Assembly: GCF_000194605.1 (NCBI RefSeq)
Contig: NC_015321.1
Span: 3,224,001 to 3,288,000, forward strand
Reading direction: 5' to 3'
Length of the DNA: 64,000 bases
Source of the DNA: Fluviicola taffensis DSM 16823
Lineage (GTDB): Bacteria > Bacteroidota > Bacteroidia > Flavobacteriales_D > Crocinitomicaceae
This document shows positions 23,665 to 33,881 of the stretch, piece by piece. The notes under the pieces were generated by a model that saw only the letters and a list, made by a program, of their open reading frames with translations, had not been told where the DNA came from and searched no databases. The position numbers were made by a program, and so were the translations under genes. Each line of letters opens with the position of its first letter. Positions within the stretch are counted from its first letter, which is position 1.

Positions 23665-25482
23665 TTACCCAAGATTCACCTGAATCTTCACCAAATCCGA
23701 ATAAGCACCACTAGTTGCCATTAAATCCGCATGATTTCCACTTTCTACAATCTGGCCATGTTGTAGAACCAAAATTTTATCCGCATTGCGAATCGTACTC
23801 AATCGATGTGCAATGACAATACATGTTCTTCCATGCATCAATTTTTCCAATGCATCTTGAACCACGCGCTCTGATTCTGCATCCAAAGCTGATGTTGCTT
23901 CATCCAATATCAAAATAGTTGGATTCTTTAAAATGGCTCTTGCAATAGCAATGCGTTGTTTTTGTCCGCCTGAAAGTTGAATTCCGCGATCGCCAACTTG
24001 TGTTTTAAAACCATCAGGGAAACTCATGATAAACTCAAATGCATTGGCTTGTTTTGCAGCATTGATAACTTCGTCTTCACTTGCTTCCGGATTTCCAAAA
24101 GCAATATTTTCTAAGATATTACCTGCAAAAAGCAATACATCTTGTGGAACAATAGCAATGTGTTTTCTCAAGTATTTAATATCAATGGAATCAGCATTTG
24201 CATCTCCAAAATAAATCGCTCCTTGATTGACTTTGTAATAATTCAAAACCAAGGAAGAAATCGTTGTTTTTCCGCCTCCAGAAGTTCCTACTAAAGCTAA
24301 AGTTTCGTTTCTGTTTAAAGTAAACGAAATTCCTTTCAATACTTCTACTTCAGCTCTTTGCGGATAAGCGAATCGTACGTGTTCGAATCGAATGGAACCA
24401 TCTATTTCCGGAGTGTTTGTTCCTTTAAATAAGTCACTTTCACTCGTCTCATTGATAATATCCATCAATTTTTCTGTTCCACCAATTGTTTTTTGAATAC
24501 CTGAATAAAAATCAGGTAGCGAACCAATACTTGCCGCCATTAATAGAGTTACCATTAAAAAAGAGAACAAATCTCCATCACTCAATTCAGGATTTGGTCC
24601 CTGTGTCATTAACAAGCCTTGCCAAACGATAAAAACGATTGATCCAAACATGCAAAAAACCATGAACGAGATGAATAATCCTCTCCACAAACCACTTTTT
24701 ATATTGAGTCTACGGATTTTTTCAATGGAAGATTTAAACTTCTTCAACAAGTAGTTTTCATTTGTAAAAGCCTTGATATTTCCAATTCCAGTCAATGATT
24801 CTTCTGCAATGGCATTGGAAGTTGCTGTTTGATCTTGTGCTTCTTTGGATAAACGTTTAATGAATCGTCCGAAGAAAACAGCAACAATCATAATGACTGG
24901 AACTGTTGCGAGCATTATTAAGGATAACTTCCACGAAACGAAAGTTAAATAGGCAATTCCTCCTACAACCATTACAATCTGACGGAAGAATTCTGCCACA
25001 GTCGTACGAAGTGTTTCTTGAATTTGGGTAATATCTGCAGAAAGTCTGCTTGTTAATTCTCCAACGGTATTCTTGTTGAAGAAATCCATTGGAAGGTGAA
25101 GCATTTTTTGAAAAACATCGTATCTCAAATCGCGTAATGCCTTTTCAGTTACATTGGTAAATAATACCACTCTGAAATAACTGAAAATAGCTTGTCCGCC
25201 AAATAATACAAACAAGGCAACGGCGACAGTTGTAATGTTTGATAAATCGATTGCTTTAACTGCTTCAGCCATACTTGTCTGAGAACCGCTGCTCAATCCT
25301 AGGAGTTGTCCAAGTAAAATAGGGAAGATTAAACCAACAGAAGTAGATAGTACTAAGAAAATCCAACCAATGCCATATTCAAAGCGATAAGGCTTTAAAT
25401 AATGAAAAAGTTTGCGTGCTTTTTTATAGCTATCTTTCGTTAAATGAATCTTTTCTTTCTTCGCTTGCTTCGGTCGCAACAT
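23665..25482 (-). CDS. ABC exporter, fused permease and ATPase (MsbA-like)
   Basis: 605 residues: a six-helix transmembrane domain (about 30-325) and a nucleotide-binding domain (about 360-600). Walker A GTSGGGKTT, the Q-loop PQDVLLFAGNI, signature LSGGQKQR, Walker B ILILDEATSALD and the H-loop VIAHRLST are all intact. It works as a homodimer in the inner membrane. The family includes lipid A flippase MsbA and many multidrug/lipid exporters; no neighbour settles the substrate. A -7 box TACTTTTG is at 25511-25504 on the minus strand. Confidence 0.94.
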   Translation of the reverse strand: MLRPKQAKKEKIHLTKDSYKKARKLFHYLKPYRFEYGIGWIFLVLSTSVGLIFPILLGQLLGLSSGSQTSMAEAVKAIDLSNITTVAVALFVLFGGQAIFSYFRVVLFTNVTEKALRDLRYDVFQKMLHLPMDFFNKNTVGELTSRLSADITQIQETLRTTVAEFFRQIVMVVGGIAYLTFVSWKLSLIMLATVPVIMIVAVFFGRFIKRLSKEAQDQTATSNAIAEESLTGIGNIKAFTNENYLLKKFKSSIEKIRRLNIKSGLWRGLFISFMVFCMFGSIVFIVWQGLLMTQGPNPELSDGDLFSFLMVTLLMAASIGSLPDFYSGIQKTIGGTEKLMDIINETSESDLFKGTNTPEIDGSIRFEHVRFAYPQRAEVEVLKGISFTLNRNETLALVGTSGGGKTTISSLVLNYYKVNQGAIYFGDANADSIDIKYLRKHIAIVPQDVLLFAGNILENIAFGNPEASEDEVINAAKQANAFEFIMSFPDGFKTQVGDRGIQLSGGQKQRIAIARAILKNPTILILDEATSALDAESERVVQDALEKLMHGRTCIVIAHRLSTIRNADKILVLQHGQIVESGNHADLMATSGAYSDLVKIQVNLG

Positions 25483-25503
25483 CTTTTTTCTAGTTTTGTA
25501 TCA

Positions 25504-25511
25504 CAAAAGTA
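25504..25511 (-). promoter_or_regulatory. -7 promoter box of the ABC exporter gene
   Basis: TACTTTTG read leftward, 21 bases before the ATG at 25482. Confidence 0.55.
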
Positions 25512-25562
25512 ATCGGGGATTGATTGAAACGAACTTTTTTTTCGATTTATTTCGAAGAAAAC

Positions 25563-25592
25563 TTGAAAAATTAGAAAATCTACCTATCTTTG
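25563..25592 (+). promoter_or_regulatory. rpmH promoter
   Basis: TTG (25563-25565), a 19-base spacer and TATCTTTG (25585-25592): a full Bacteroidetes promoter, about 78 bases before rpmH. Confidence 0.85.
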
Positions 25593-25669
25593 CACCCCAT
25601 TCTGACAAATGTCTGACATTTCAAGAAATTAGGAACCAGAAATAAGAATATTCGAATAAAGCATAGATC

Positions 25670-25828
25670 ATGAAAAGAACGTTTCAACCGTCTGTAAGAA
25701 AGAGAAGAAATAAGCACGGATTCCGTAGCCGTATGGCAACTAAGAACGGACGTAAAGTATTAGCTGCACGTCGTAGTAAAGGTCGTAAAAAATTGACAGT
25801 CTCTGACGAAGGTTTCCACAAGCGTTAA
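25670..25828 (+). CDS. rpmH: 50S ribosomal protein L34
   Basis: 52 residues, [20 protein letters not shown] then a basic tail ending EGFHKR; full family length. L34 binds 23S rRNA in the large subunit. The gene has its own strong promoter and a terminator at 25860-25894. From 25716 on (residue 16 to the stop) the sequence recurs at 29369-29481 with only two base differences, so this gene is the intact member of a partial duplication that brackets the next gene. The usual bacterial neighbours rnpA and dnaA are not here. Confidence 0.98.
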   Translation: MKRTFQPSVRKRRNKHGFRSRMATKNGRKVLAARRSKGRKKLTVSDEGFHKR

Positions 25829-25894
25829 TCGTTTGTAAAATCTTTATTCTAAGATATAGACCATCTTTTCGCATTGCGGAGAGGTGGTTTTTTT
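25716..25894 (+). repeat. Left copy of a long direct repeat (rpmH 3' part plus terminator)
   Basis: Bases 25716-25828 match 29369-29481 with 2 differences in 113 and no gap. The following ~67 bases, through the terminator, match 29482-29548 only loosely (roughly a dozen differences and one indel). The distance between copies is 3653 bases. Confidence 0.95.
25860..25894 (+). terminator. rpmH terminator
   Basis: ACCATCTTTTCGC (25860-25872) pairs completely, using G-U pairs, with GCGGAGAGGTGGT (25876-25888); a run of seven T follows. Confidence 0.9.
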
Positions 25895-25905
25895 GTTTGA
25901 TTAGG

Positions 25906-25938
25906 TTTGGAATTATCTGATTTTGTTTATTAGTTTTG
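25906..25938 (+). promoter_or_regulatory. Promoter of the large T9SS gene
   Basis: TTTG (25906-25909), 21-base spacer, TAGTTTTG (25931-25938), then 20 bases to the ATG at 25959. Confidence 0.7.
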
Positions 25939-25958
25939 ACAAACAATTCCTAATTACC

Positions 25959-28900
25959 ATGAAATACATACTCCTTTCTATAATTTTCCTGACAAATTTT
26001 TTCGTTGGACTGTCTCAGATATATGACCATACAATGGAAAGCAATACATGCCAGTTGAGTCCAATTTCAGCAAGAGGTCCTTTGAATTTTATTCCAAATG
26101 GACATTTTAACACTGGAAGTACATGTAGTAACGAGAGCACCTATTTTTATTCATATTTTAGTAACTGGAATTGGTCAGATAATTTTAGCTCAAATTTGAA
26201 ACCTCATGGAATACCATCGGTGAACATTTCTAATTTGTATTGGGATTACCCAATGTATTGGAAAAATGAATCATCTGTTTGGCAAGCAATGAATATAAGT
26301 AAAGGATATATGTATATTAATGTATACAAAAAGAATAATATCGGGGTTGCTTATAGGAGTTATATACTTATTGAGTTAACCAGACCTTTGGAAGTTGGTA
26401 AGCAATATAATTTTCAAGCAGACTTCAATACATATAATTCCACTTACCCCAACGTTGCACCAAACAATATCAATTTGCAATTGGATCGAATAGGATTTGC
26501 CTTGACAGATTCAATTCCAGACTATGTTAGTGGACAACCACTATTATTGACACCTTTTTACGAAACTCCAAGGGATTCTATTATTTCATTAGCTAACCAC
26601 AATGTAAATACAGATATTATTGGTAATGGACAGCGTTATTTAATTATCGGAAACTTTCATGAAAATGATTCAATAGCATTTAATACTATTCCTGCAAATA
26701 ATTCACATGCAACATATGCCTTTGATGATCTAAAATTGTATGACCCTAATTGCACATCCTATGGAAATGTTTATTTAAGTGAGAATGAAACCATAAGCTG
26801 TGGCGAATCTACAGTAAATATATCCGCACAACATGGGGTTCAACCGTATAAGTGGATTCTTAATGGAAATGAGTTGCCTTCCACCAGCCAAAATGTAACT
26901 TTTGATACACCAATGGATACTTCAATACTCGTAGTGCAAACTGGGGTAGGGAATTGTATTTCAAGAGATTCTATGAAAATAATACCGCGTTATTATAATT
27001 TTGATATGCCTTCGGATACTATATTGTATTGTAATAGGGATGTAGATTTGACTCCTACTTATAGTTCGGTTGGTGGAGCTTATTCGATTGGGAGTTTCAT
27101 TTGGCGCGAACAAAGTAATTTAGGTGTTGATCTTGGATATTCAAGCAATTTAACGATTTCTGATACTGGAACCTATATTCTTGAATACTTCCATAGTTAT
27201 AATTGCTTGGAATATGATACAATCCATATTGGCGCTAATGAAGAAATTTTGATGGATAGTCTTTCAGTCGAAATTGGTCCGGAGCATTGTATCAATATGC
27301 TTGATGGATATATTGAATATGATGTGTCTCAGTATCCAGGAAACATTCATTTTTATTGGGATTCCGGATTGTTGAATAGTTCTCAAATCACAGTGCAGGA
27401 TTCGTTGGATGCTGGACTTTATGAATATTATATTTTTGATGATTTCAATCGTTGTAGTTTAATTTCGAGTACAGTTCCTATATTATATGATAGTTGTTCA
27501 GTAATTTCTGGAAAAATCTATCTAGATACCAATTTCAATTGTAACATCGATATTTATGAGAATGGAATGAAGGATATCACCGTTTTTGCTCATCCTATAG
27601 GAAATTTTAGTGTTACGGATTCCTTGGGTAATTTCGAAATTCTTGTTCCTCCAGGTGTATATTCAATAGAACAAAATTTAAGTAATTCAATCGGTATTGG
27701 AGAGTTCTGTAATAATCCACCAATTTCAATCCTAAACTCAGGCTTGGTTTATGATTCGTTATTTATTGGAGATACGATTCATCAATTTCATCATAATCCG
27801 GGGCTCCAGAGTTTTGTAATAGGGAATGTTTTATTAAGTGAATCTTATTCGATTTCTAGTTTCAAAGTTGCGAATTTTGGAGACTCCATAGACAATATAA
27901 CAGTTGGATTGTATATCGATCATCCCGCTCTTTATTATGATACTCAGATTCCTGAATACATCGGGATGAATGGAGACACAGCAATGTATTTATTTATGAA
28001 TATGCAACCAATGTCTTCTGAAACTCGAGTAATGCATTTGCCGATTATTCCAAATGTTAATTATATAGGTGATCAGATTAATTCATATCTGTTTTGCAAA
28101 GGTGAATTTGGAGACATTGATACCTTAAACAATGATTTAATTCAACAGAACATTGTTTTTGCAGCTTATGATCCTAATATTAAGGTTGTTACGCCTATTG
28201 GTGAAGGAATAACGAATCGGACAGAAGTGAAAGAAAGAGAATTTATTTATACCGTTCATTTTCAGAATACTGGTAATGCAAGTGCTACAAATGTGACAAT
28301 AATTGATACACTTACTCATTTTTTAGATCTATCAACATTCCAGTTGATGAGTTCGTCTCATTATGTAAATCTTAGTTGTTTTAATAATGAACTAAAATTT
28401 GAATTTCCTAATATTTATTTGCCAGATTCAACCACAGATGAAGAAAACAGTAAGGGTTTTGTACAATATAAAATCTATGCTCAAACGGATGCTTATGTCG
28501 GTGATACGATTCGTAACATTGCCAATATTTTCTTTGATAATAATCCTCCGATAATTACACCACCTGCTATAAATATTTATTACAAACCTGCCGTAATTAT
28601 TGATACAACCGCTTCGATTTGTGAGGGATCTTCTTTCCTTTTTCATGGAAATTTTTATGATGTAACTGGTAATTTCGCAGATACCATATCTAGTTATGCT
28701 ATAGATACTGTTTATCAGACTTTTTTAACGGTACATCCAATACAGAATACTGAGTTATATTCAAATTTGTGCATAAATGATTCCATCGAATTCTTTGGGT
28801 CATACATTAAAACACCTGGCGATTATTCTCAAACAATAATGGGGCAATTTGGTTGTGATTCTATCATTATTTTGCATTTACAGAGTCATATTGTCGATAT

Positions 28901-29363
28901 AGCAGTTAGCTACTTATCTTCAGTTCAATTGAGCGCCAATTTGGGTAATGCAATTGATTATCAATGGATGGATTGTGAAGGTTTTCAATTAGTCCCAGGA
29001 GCAACTTATCAAAATTACGAACCTGTTAATAATGGAAGTTATGCTGTAATAATTAATGACGGTGTGTGTATGGATACCTCCAATTGCTATTCAATTAATT
29101 CTCTAGGATTGGACAATTTCTCAAATCTAGATTTAGATTATTACCCCAATCCAGTAAATGACATTTTAACAATTCATTTACCATCCAAAATTGATCAAAC
29201 CGAAGTAATTGTATTCGATGTGAATGGCAAAGAATTGACCAAACAAACATTCTTCGGGGAGGAAAAATTGAACGTAGCAATGGATTCATTATGCAGCGGT
29301 ATATATATTCTTAGAATTAAGAATAGCCAATTGGAACAGAACATTCGTGTAGAAAAAATGTAG
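25959..29363 (+). CDS. Large secreted protein with DUF11-like domain and T9SS type A sorting domain
   Basis: 1134 residues from the ATG at 25959 (an in-frame upstream start exists but this one gives the signal peptide [17 protein letters not shown]). An N-terminal carbohydrate-binding-like beta domain (about 40-260) is followed by Ig-like strands, a SdrD-like stretch ([15 protein letters not shown]), a DUF11/conserved-repeat domain ([20 protein letters not shown]...[13 protein letters not shown]) and a T9SS type A sorting domain ([16 protein letters not shown] to the end). Base use looks more AT-rich than its neighbours, with many ATA and AAT codons. It lies alone between two rpmH copies and ends 5 bases before the second, a layout that suggests insertion. 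Confidence 0.9.
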   Translation: MKYILLSIIFLTNFFVGLSQIYDHTMESNTCQLSPISARGPLNFIPNGHFNTGSTCSNESTYFYSYFSNWNWSDNFSSNLKPHGIPSVNISNLYWDYPMYWKNESSVWQAMNISKGYMYINVYKKNNIGVAYRSYILIELTRPLEVGKQYNFQADFNTYNSTYPNVAPNNINLQLDRIGFALTDSIPDYVSGQPLLLTPFYETPRDSIISLANHNVNTDIIGNGQRYLIIGNFHENDSIAFNTIPANNSHATYAFDDLKLYDPNCTSYGNVYLSENETISCGESTVNISAQHGVQPYKWILNGNELPSTSQNVTFDTPMDTSILVVQTGVGNCISRDSMKIIPRYYNFDMPSDTILYCNRDVDLTPTYSSVGGAYSIGSFIWREQSNLGVDLGYSSNLTISDTGTYILEYFHSYNCLEYDTIHIGANEEILMDSLSVEIGPEHCINMLDGYIEYDVSQYPGNIHFYWDSGLLNSSQITVQDSLDAGLYEYYIFDDFNRCSLISSTVPILYDSCSVISGKIYLDTNFNCNIDIYENGMKDITVFAHPIGNFSVTDSLGNFEILVPPGVYSIEQNLSNSIGIGEFCNNPPISILNSGLVYDSLFIGDTIHQFHHNPGLQSFVIGNVLLSESYSISSFKVANFGDSIDNITVGLYIDHPALYYDTQIPEYIGMNGDTAMYLFMNMQPMSSETRVMHLPIIPNVNYIGDQINSYLFCKGEFGDIDTLNNDLIQQNIVFAAYDPNIKVVTPIGEGITNRTEVKEREFIYTVHFQNTGNASATNVTIIDTLTHFLDLSTFQLMSSSHYVNLSCFNNELKFEFPNIYLPDSTTDEENSKGFVQYKIYAQTDAYVGDTIRNIANIFFDNNPPIITPPAINIYYKPAVIIDTTASICEGSSFLFHGNFYDVTGNFADTISSYAIDTVYQTFLTVHPIQNTELYSNLCINDSIEFFGSYIKTPGDYSQTIMGQFGCDSIIILHLQSHIVDIAVSYLSSVQLSANLGNAIDYQWMDCEGFQLVPGATYQNYEPVNNGSYAVIINDGVCMDTSNCYSINSLGLDNFSNLDLDYYPNPVNDILTIHLPSKIDQTEVIVFDVNGKELTKQTFFGEEKLNVAMDSLCSGIYILRIKNSQLEQNIRVEKM

Positions 29364-29368
29364 ATATA

Positions 29369-29481
29369 ACGGATTCCGTAGCCGCATGGCAACTAAGAAC
29401 GGACGTAAAGTATTAGCTGCACGTCGTAATAAAGGTCGTAAAAAATTGACAGTCTCTGACGAAGGTTTCCACAAGCGTTAA
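29369..29481 (+). pseudogene. 5'-truncated second copy of rpmH
   Basis: Codes in frame for the last 37 residues of L34 (from [13 protein letters not shown] to FHKR and stop) but lacks the first 15 codons, promoter and start. Two changes against the intact gene: one silent (CGT to CGC) and one Ser to Asn. It begins 5 bases after the stop of the large T9SS gene. Confidence 0.95.
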
Positions 29482-29513
29482 TCGCTCGTAAAATCTTTTA
29501 TTTAAGATATAAG

Positions 29514-29548
29514 CCATCTTTTCGCTTATACGGAGAGATGGTTTTTTT
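29514..29548 (+). terminator. Terminator of the large T9SS gene (duplicated rpmH terminator)
   Basis: CCATCTTTTCG (29514-29524) pairs with CGGAGAGATGG (29531-29541), followed by seven T. Compared with the rpmH terminator, the GGTGG to GATGG change keeps the stem, so it should still work. Confidence 0.85.
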
Positions 29549-29568
29549 ATTTTTACATATTTATCACT

Positions 29569-31404
29569 ATGACTCAAATCAGAATTCTCTTCTTCTTTTT
29601 GATAACAAGCTCATGTTTGTTTGGATCATTTCGCAAAGATTCTTTGCAGTTAGCAGCTTACTATCAAGATGCCTTGATTCATCCAGGTAGAAGTGTTGGA
29701 ATACTCAGTAAAGCAAAAAAACTCAGTCAATCAAAAGAACAAACTCTAGCATGGAAGGAAAGCTGTTCTTATTTAGAAGCAAGGTTTTTAGTTCAAACAG
29801 GACAATTTGAAGCTGCAGAAAAAGTTGCTAAATCAGGATTGAAATTGGTTGGCCCCAAAGAAAAGAATTGCGCTAAATTTTATAATCTCTTGGGTTCTAT
29901 TGTGGCTCTTAGGCAAGACTATGAGCAAGCAATACACTATTATAAGTTGTCTTTGGAATTATTGGAGCTTCATGGAGACAAACTGCAAGCTGCTTATATT
30001 AAGAATAACATTGCAAATACATTTTTTAGTCTCACAGATTATAAAAGTGCCTACAAGTATGCAAATGAGGCATTCACAGAAGCCAAAGAATTGAATGATA
30101 CGGTCTACAGACCTTCAATAGAAGCTATTTTGGCGGTGTCTGAGGTAAAAATGAAGAAATTGAAAAGTGCTAAATCACATGCATTTGAAAGTATTCGATT
30201 ATCCCAAAAATACCAACAACCACTTGGATTAATTATTGGCAATTATAGCTTGGGAGAATATTATCTCGAAATAAAGGAATACCAACAAGCGGAGCAATAC
30301 TATACTGTTTCTTTGAGTATAGCTTCCCAATTCAGACAGTCTAATTATATAATGCTCGCAAATATTGGACTTCTTACCGTTTACAATGCAACAGAAAATT
30401 ACAAACAAGCTCTTCAAGCTGGAGAAACAGCTTTAAGTATTGCAAAAGTATTGCACAATCAAAACACAGAATATTCTATTTATAAGAACTTGGCACTTTC
30501 ATATTCAAAAATTGGTCAGCATGAAAGAGCTTTTCAACTCATGAAAAGAGCTCATGAGATTTACAGAAAATCGACCTCAAGTGATAATCGAAAATCAATC
30601 AATGAGCTATTGATTAAATACGAAACAGAGAAGAAAGAAAAGGCCTTGGCTAAGAATGAATTGCAATTGGTGCAACGAAATCAATTAGTAGCTTGGCTAA
30701 CTCTTGTTCTAGTGGTGATCACATTTTTGATTATTGTCTTAATTCGTCGCCAAAAATCCAAATTAAAAGAGAAGGAACGAGAGCGGGAACTAGCTGTATA
30801 TAATGCTCTTGTGGAAGGAGAAGAATACGAGCGCAAACGTCTTTCGCACGAAATTCACGATGGCATTCAATCTGCTCTTGTAGGAATTCAGTTAAAACTG
30901 GAACAAGACACAAAGGGAATGAATTCTTTTCAGCCTGTTTTGGACCAATTGCGAACAGTACAAGAAGATGCCAGAAGAATGGCGCATAACCTGATGCCCA
31001 TTTCTATGTCAGAAAATGGATGGAATGGAGCATTGGAGTTGTTTTGTAAAGAAACGGCTACTCCATCGTGCCCCATTTTAATTTTTAATAATCTAAACAT
31101 CGAATTAAGTAAATCAAGTCCGGGAAAGGTGGTGTTTAGAATCCTTCAGGAATTGATTCAAAACGCTGTTAAACATGCCAAAGCAACTGAAATCAATGTA
31201 ACTGTTTTACAAGAGGGAAACTATTTGCTTTTTATGGTAGAAGATAATGGAATTGGCTTCGATAAGAACTTGACAAGAACGGGGCAGGGAATTCAATCAT
31301 TAGAAGAACGATTACAATCCATCCATTCTGCTCTTTTTATAGAGTCTTCTCTGGAAAAAGGTTCTATTTTTCGATTTACAATTCCGATTTCTGAATTTCT
31401 TTAA
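29569..31404 (+). CDS. TPR-containing sensor histidine kinase (HisKA_3 type)
   Basis: 611 residues. Signal peptide (about 1-20), tetratricopeptide repeats over about 70-340 (for example NLLGSIVALRQDYEQAIHYYKLSLELL), one membrane helix (about 372-391), a coiled linker, a HisKA_3 dimerisation domain with the phospho-acceptor His in LSHEIHDG (H430), and an HATPase domain with the N box ELIQNAVKHAKA and G box VEDNGIGF. The sensor part would be periplasmic. The next gene, 12 bases on, is a NarL/LuxR-type response regulator, its evident partner. Bacteroidetes hold many such pairs; signal unknown. Confidence 0.93.
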   Translation: MTQIRILFFFLITSSCLFGSFRKDSLQLAAYYQDALIHPGRSVGILSKAKKLSQSKEQTLAWKESCSYLEARFLVQTGQFEAAEKVAKSGLKLVGPKEKNCAKFYNLLGSIVALRQDYEQAIHYYKLSLELLELHGDKLQAAYIKNNIANTFFSLTDYKSAYKYANEAFTEAKELNDTVYRPSIEAILAVSEVKMKKLKSAKSHAFESIRLSQKYQQPLGLIIGNYSLGEYYLEIKEYQQAEQYYTVSLSIASQFRQSNYIMLANIGLLTVYNATENYKQALQAGETALSIAKVLHNQNTEYSIYKNLALSYSKIGQHERAFQLMKRAHEIYRKSTSSDNRKSINELLIKYETEKKEKALAKNELQLVQRNQLVAWLTLVLVVITFLIIVLIRRQKSKLKEKERERELAVYNALVEGEEYERKRLSHEIHDGIQSALVGIQLKLEQDTKGMNSFQPVLDQLRTVQEDARRMAHNLMPISMSENGWNGALELFCKETATPSCPILIFNNLNIELSKSSPGKVVFRILQELIQNAVKHAKATEINVTVLQEGNYLLFMVEDNGIGFDKNLTRTGQGIQSLEERLQSIHSALFIESSLEKGSIFRFTIPISEFL

Positions 31405-31416
31405 GTAAATTTCGGA

Positions 31417-32043
31417 ATGTCAAAAATAGGGATACTCATTGCCGATGACCACGACTTGATTTTACAAGGCTTAGCTAATTTGCTTGTCGAAGAAGAATGG
31501 ATTGCTCAAATTCACCAAGCGAGAACAAAAACAGATGTTCTTCGGATTTTGCAGCAGGAACAAATTCAAGTACTTATTCAAGATGTCAAATTTGGAGCTG
31601 ACGATGCAAGATCTTTTATTCCCGATATCAGAAATAAATACGCTGAACTGAAAATCATTGCCTTATCCAGTCTGGGCGATAGTGCGAGTATTCATTCCGT
31701 TATGAATGCCGGAGCAAATGGCTATGTGGTAAAATCCGAAAGTGGAAGTCAATTAGTCTCAGTAATCAAAAGCGTTCTTTCCGACGGTCAAGCATTAAGT
31801 GTAGAGAGTCAAAAAGTCCTTTTTAAAACACAAATTTCTCCTGATATTCAGCTCTCAATCCGCGAAAAGGAAGTGTTAAAAGCAATCCTGGAAGAATTGT
31901 CTACCAAAGAAATAGCAGCGCTGTTGTTCTTGTCGGAAAAGACAGTGGAACATTATAGGGCTACCTTATTCGTTAAATTTGATGTGAAAAACGTAACTGG
32001 CTTAGTGAAAAATGCCATTTTGTTAGGTTTCTGGCAGGATTAG
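31417..32043 (+). CDS. NarL/LuxR-family response regulator
   Basis: 208 residues. Receiver domain (about 4-122) with acidic pair D10/D11, phospho-acceptor D56 (LIQDVKFG), a Ser in ALSS and K110 region NGYVVKSESG. C-terminal LuxR-type helix-turn-helix (about 145-205): LSIREKEVLKAILEELSTKEIAALLFLSEKTVEHY. Partner of the kinase just upstream. Targets are unknown; the adjacent surface protein at 32125 is a candidate. The stop codon is part of a hairpin (32039-32056). Confidence 0.94.
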   Translation: MSKIGILIADDHDLILQGLANLLVEEEWIAQIHQARTKTDVLRILQQEQIQVLIQDVKFGADDARSFIPDIRNKYAELKIIALSSLGDSASIHSVMNAGANGYVVKSESGSQLVSVIKSVLSDGQALSVESQKVLFKTQISPDIQLSIREKEVLKAILEELSTKEIAALLFLSEKTVEHYRATLFVKFDVKNVTGLVKNAILLGFWQD

Positions 32044-32056
32044 GGTTTTCCCTAAT
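32039..32056 (+). terminator. Hairpin overlapping the response-regulator stop codon
   Basis: ATTAGGG-TTTT-CCCTAAT, then GCCTTTTTGG with a short T tract; possible terminator. Confidence 0.5.
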
Positions 32057-32124
32057 AGCCTTTTTGGTGATTTCCCTAAAGATAGCTTTTGAATAACTTC
32101 TCAATTTTGTAAGAAATTGAATGT

Positions 32125-33798
32125 ATGAAGAAAGTAATAGTCCTAGGCTTAATTTTGTTGGGAAATTTATCCAATATCAACGCACAAATTCTAATGACGG
32201 ATTTACGTCCAGGTCTTGATGGAAGTGAACCAGTTTTTGATAATGCTTTTCAGAGAAATAATGAACTCTATTTTATTGCAAATCCGGATGGAATTACCAG
32301 TCGCTTATACAAAACAGATGGAACTTCAGGGAATACGGTGGTTTTAGAAGGAGGAAGTAATATGTATGTAACGATGCTCCTTGGCTTTTTAGGGAACAAC
32401 CTTTTGTATGTTGCTGGTGATATTTACAATGGAGAATCGCTTGGAATCTACAAAACTAATGGAAGTATTGGTGCTGGTGAATTAGTTTTATCATTCAATC
32501 AACCAGGTAGTTTTTTGGTAACCTATCCAATGACCATTACGATGAACAATGTTCTTTACTTTTATGGAAGTGATGACGTGGCCGGTTTTGAGTTGTGGCG
32601 AACAGATGGAACAACTGCAGGCACTTACTTGGTTAAGGATATCAATCCTGGAACAGAGACTTCACTTTTGTTTTCTGTCACTAAACAGTACTTTGCAGAA
32701 TTAAACGGTTTTATTTATTTCGGTGCGGCAGATCCGGTCAATGGTGCAGAATTGTGGAAGTCGGATGGAACAGAAGCCGGAACGAACATGGTAGCAAATA
32801 TTGATACTTCCGAGGCAATAGTTGCGCAATATGGAAGTAATCCAGCTTACTTTTGCACCTACAATAATGCCGTTTATTTTTCAGCTCATCGTCCGGTGGA
32901 TGGAAGAGAGTTGTGGAAAACAGATGGCACGGAAGCAGGAACCGTATTGGTGAAAGACTTGGCTGCAGGTAGTGGTTCTCCGTCAAATATGATCGAATAC
33001 AACGGATTGCTTTATTTCACAGCGTTTTACCCAAACGAAAATTACACCTTGTACAAATCCAATGGAACGAACGCAGGAACAGTGGCTGTGAAACCTGCTG
33101 GTAGTGGCGGACCGGTTATTTCACCAGACGATCCGTTCGTAATTTTTAAAGGGAAACTCTTTTTTGCAGCGAATGATGGTCTTAATGGACAGGGATTTCC
33201 ATCCATTTGGTATTCCGATGGAACTGCAGCAGGAACTTCTTCATTGCCCGCTGCACCGGCACCATACACTTCACACCCTTTGAATCTGCTGGCAACAACG
33301 AATTATTTGTATTATACCGCAAACGTTGACGCTAATAATACGAATTATGGGGTTTACCGAACTACCGGATTGAACAATCAGAATGTTTTACTGACATCTG
33401 CCACATTTGATGCGAATGCTTTTCAACCGCTTCATTTGGTGAATAGCTGCTTGTTGGTGCGTGGTGATAATAACGGAGCAACCGGAGAAGAAATTTACAC
33501 GGTTTGCAATCAGAACACACAACCAGTAGGTTTGGAAGAAAGTTTCTTGGTTGATTTGACTGCTTTTCCAAATCCTGCTGCTGATCAGCTTACTATTGAG
33601 TCTTCAAGTGATTTGAATGAAGTGAATGATTTGAAGTTACAATCTTTATCTGGAAAATCAGTGAATTTAGAATATGCAGTTTCAAATGATGGAACAATAC
33701 TTATTACTGGACTTTCCGAGTTTAATTCAGGAGTATATTTTCTCACAATCACAACCAAAAACGGAGCAAATAGACAGTTGAAATTAATGATAGAATAA
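32125..33798 (+). CDS. Secreted protein with ELWxxDGTxxGT repeats and T9SS type A sorting domain
   Basis: 557 residues; signal peptide ending NINAQ (about 1-21). At least six ~50-60-residue repeats carry the pattern ELWKTDGTEAGT-x-LVKD (full forms near 155, 208, 258; weaker ones LYKTDGTSGNT, LYKSNGTNAGT, IWYSDGTAAGT), which should build a beta-propeller. The last ~75 residues (LTAFPNPAADQLTIES to the end) are a T9SS type A signal. Such proteins are abundant in Bacteroidetes; ligand unknown. Follows the two-component system by 81 bases and ends at a strong terminator. Confidence 0.9.
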   Translation: MKKVIVLGLILLGNLSNINAQILMTDLRPGLDGSEPVFDNAFQRNNELYFIANPDGITSRLYKTDGTSGNTVVLEGGSNMYVTMLLGFLGNNLLYVAGDIYNGESLGIYKTNGSIGAGELVLSFNQPGSFLVTYPMTITMNNVLYFYGSDDVAGFELWRTDGTTAGTYLVKDINPGTETSLLFSVTKQYFAELNGFIYFGAADPVNGAELWKSDGTEAGTNMVANIDTSEAIVAQYGSNPAYFCTYNNAVYFSAHRPVDGRELWKTDGTEAGTVLVKDLAAGSGSPSNMIEYNGLLYFTAFYPNENYTLYKSNGTNAGTVAVKPAGSGGPVISPDDPFVIFKGKLFFAANDGLNGQGFPSIWYSDGTAAGTSSLPAAPAPYTSHPLNLLATTNYLYYTANVDANNTNYGVYRTTGLNNQNVLLTSATFDANAFQPLHLVNSCLLVRGDNNGATGEEIYTVCNQNTQPVGLEESFLVDLTAFPNPAADQLTIESSSDLNEVNDLKLQSLSGKSVNLEYAVSNDGTILITGLSEFNSGVYFLTITTKNGANRQLKLMIE

Positions 33799-33820
33799 TT
33801 TCCGCTCCTCTATTAGGAAG

Positions 33821-33848
33821 AAAATGGTCGGCGATATCCGACCATTTT
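33821..33848 (+). terminator. Rho-independent terminator
   Basis: AAAATGGTCGG / CCGACCATTTT with loop CGATAT and T-rich 3' side, 23 bases after the stop of the upstream gene. Confidence 0.9.
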
Positions 33849-33881
33849 TAGCTGAATTAAAAATTTTAACTAAGGATTTAT

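Larger units (their letters stand above)
29369..29548 (+). repeat. Right copy of the long direct repeat (rpmH 3' part plus terminator)
   Basis: Partner of 25716-25894. The coding part is nearly identical while the terminator part has drifted yet keeps its pairing. Confidence 0.95.

Noticed and set aside
29369-29481. Second functional rpmH gene
   Set aside because: It lacks the first 15 codons, a start codon in frame and a promoter; only the 3' part is present.
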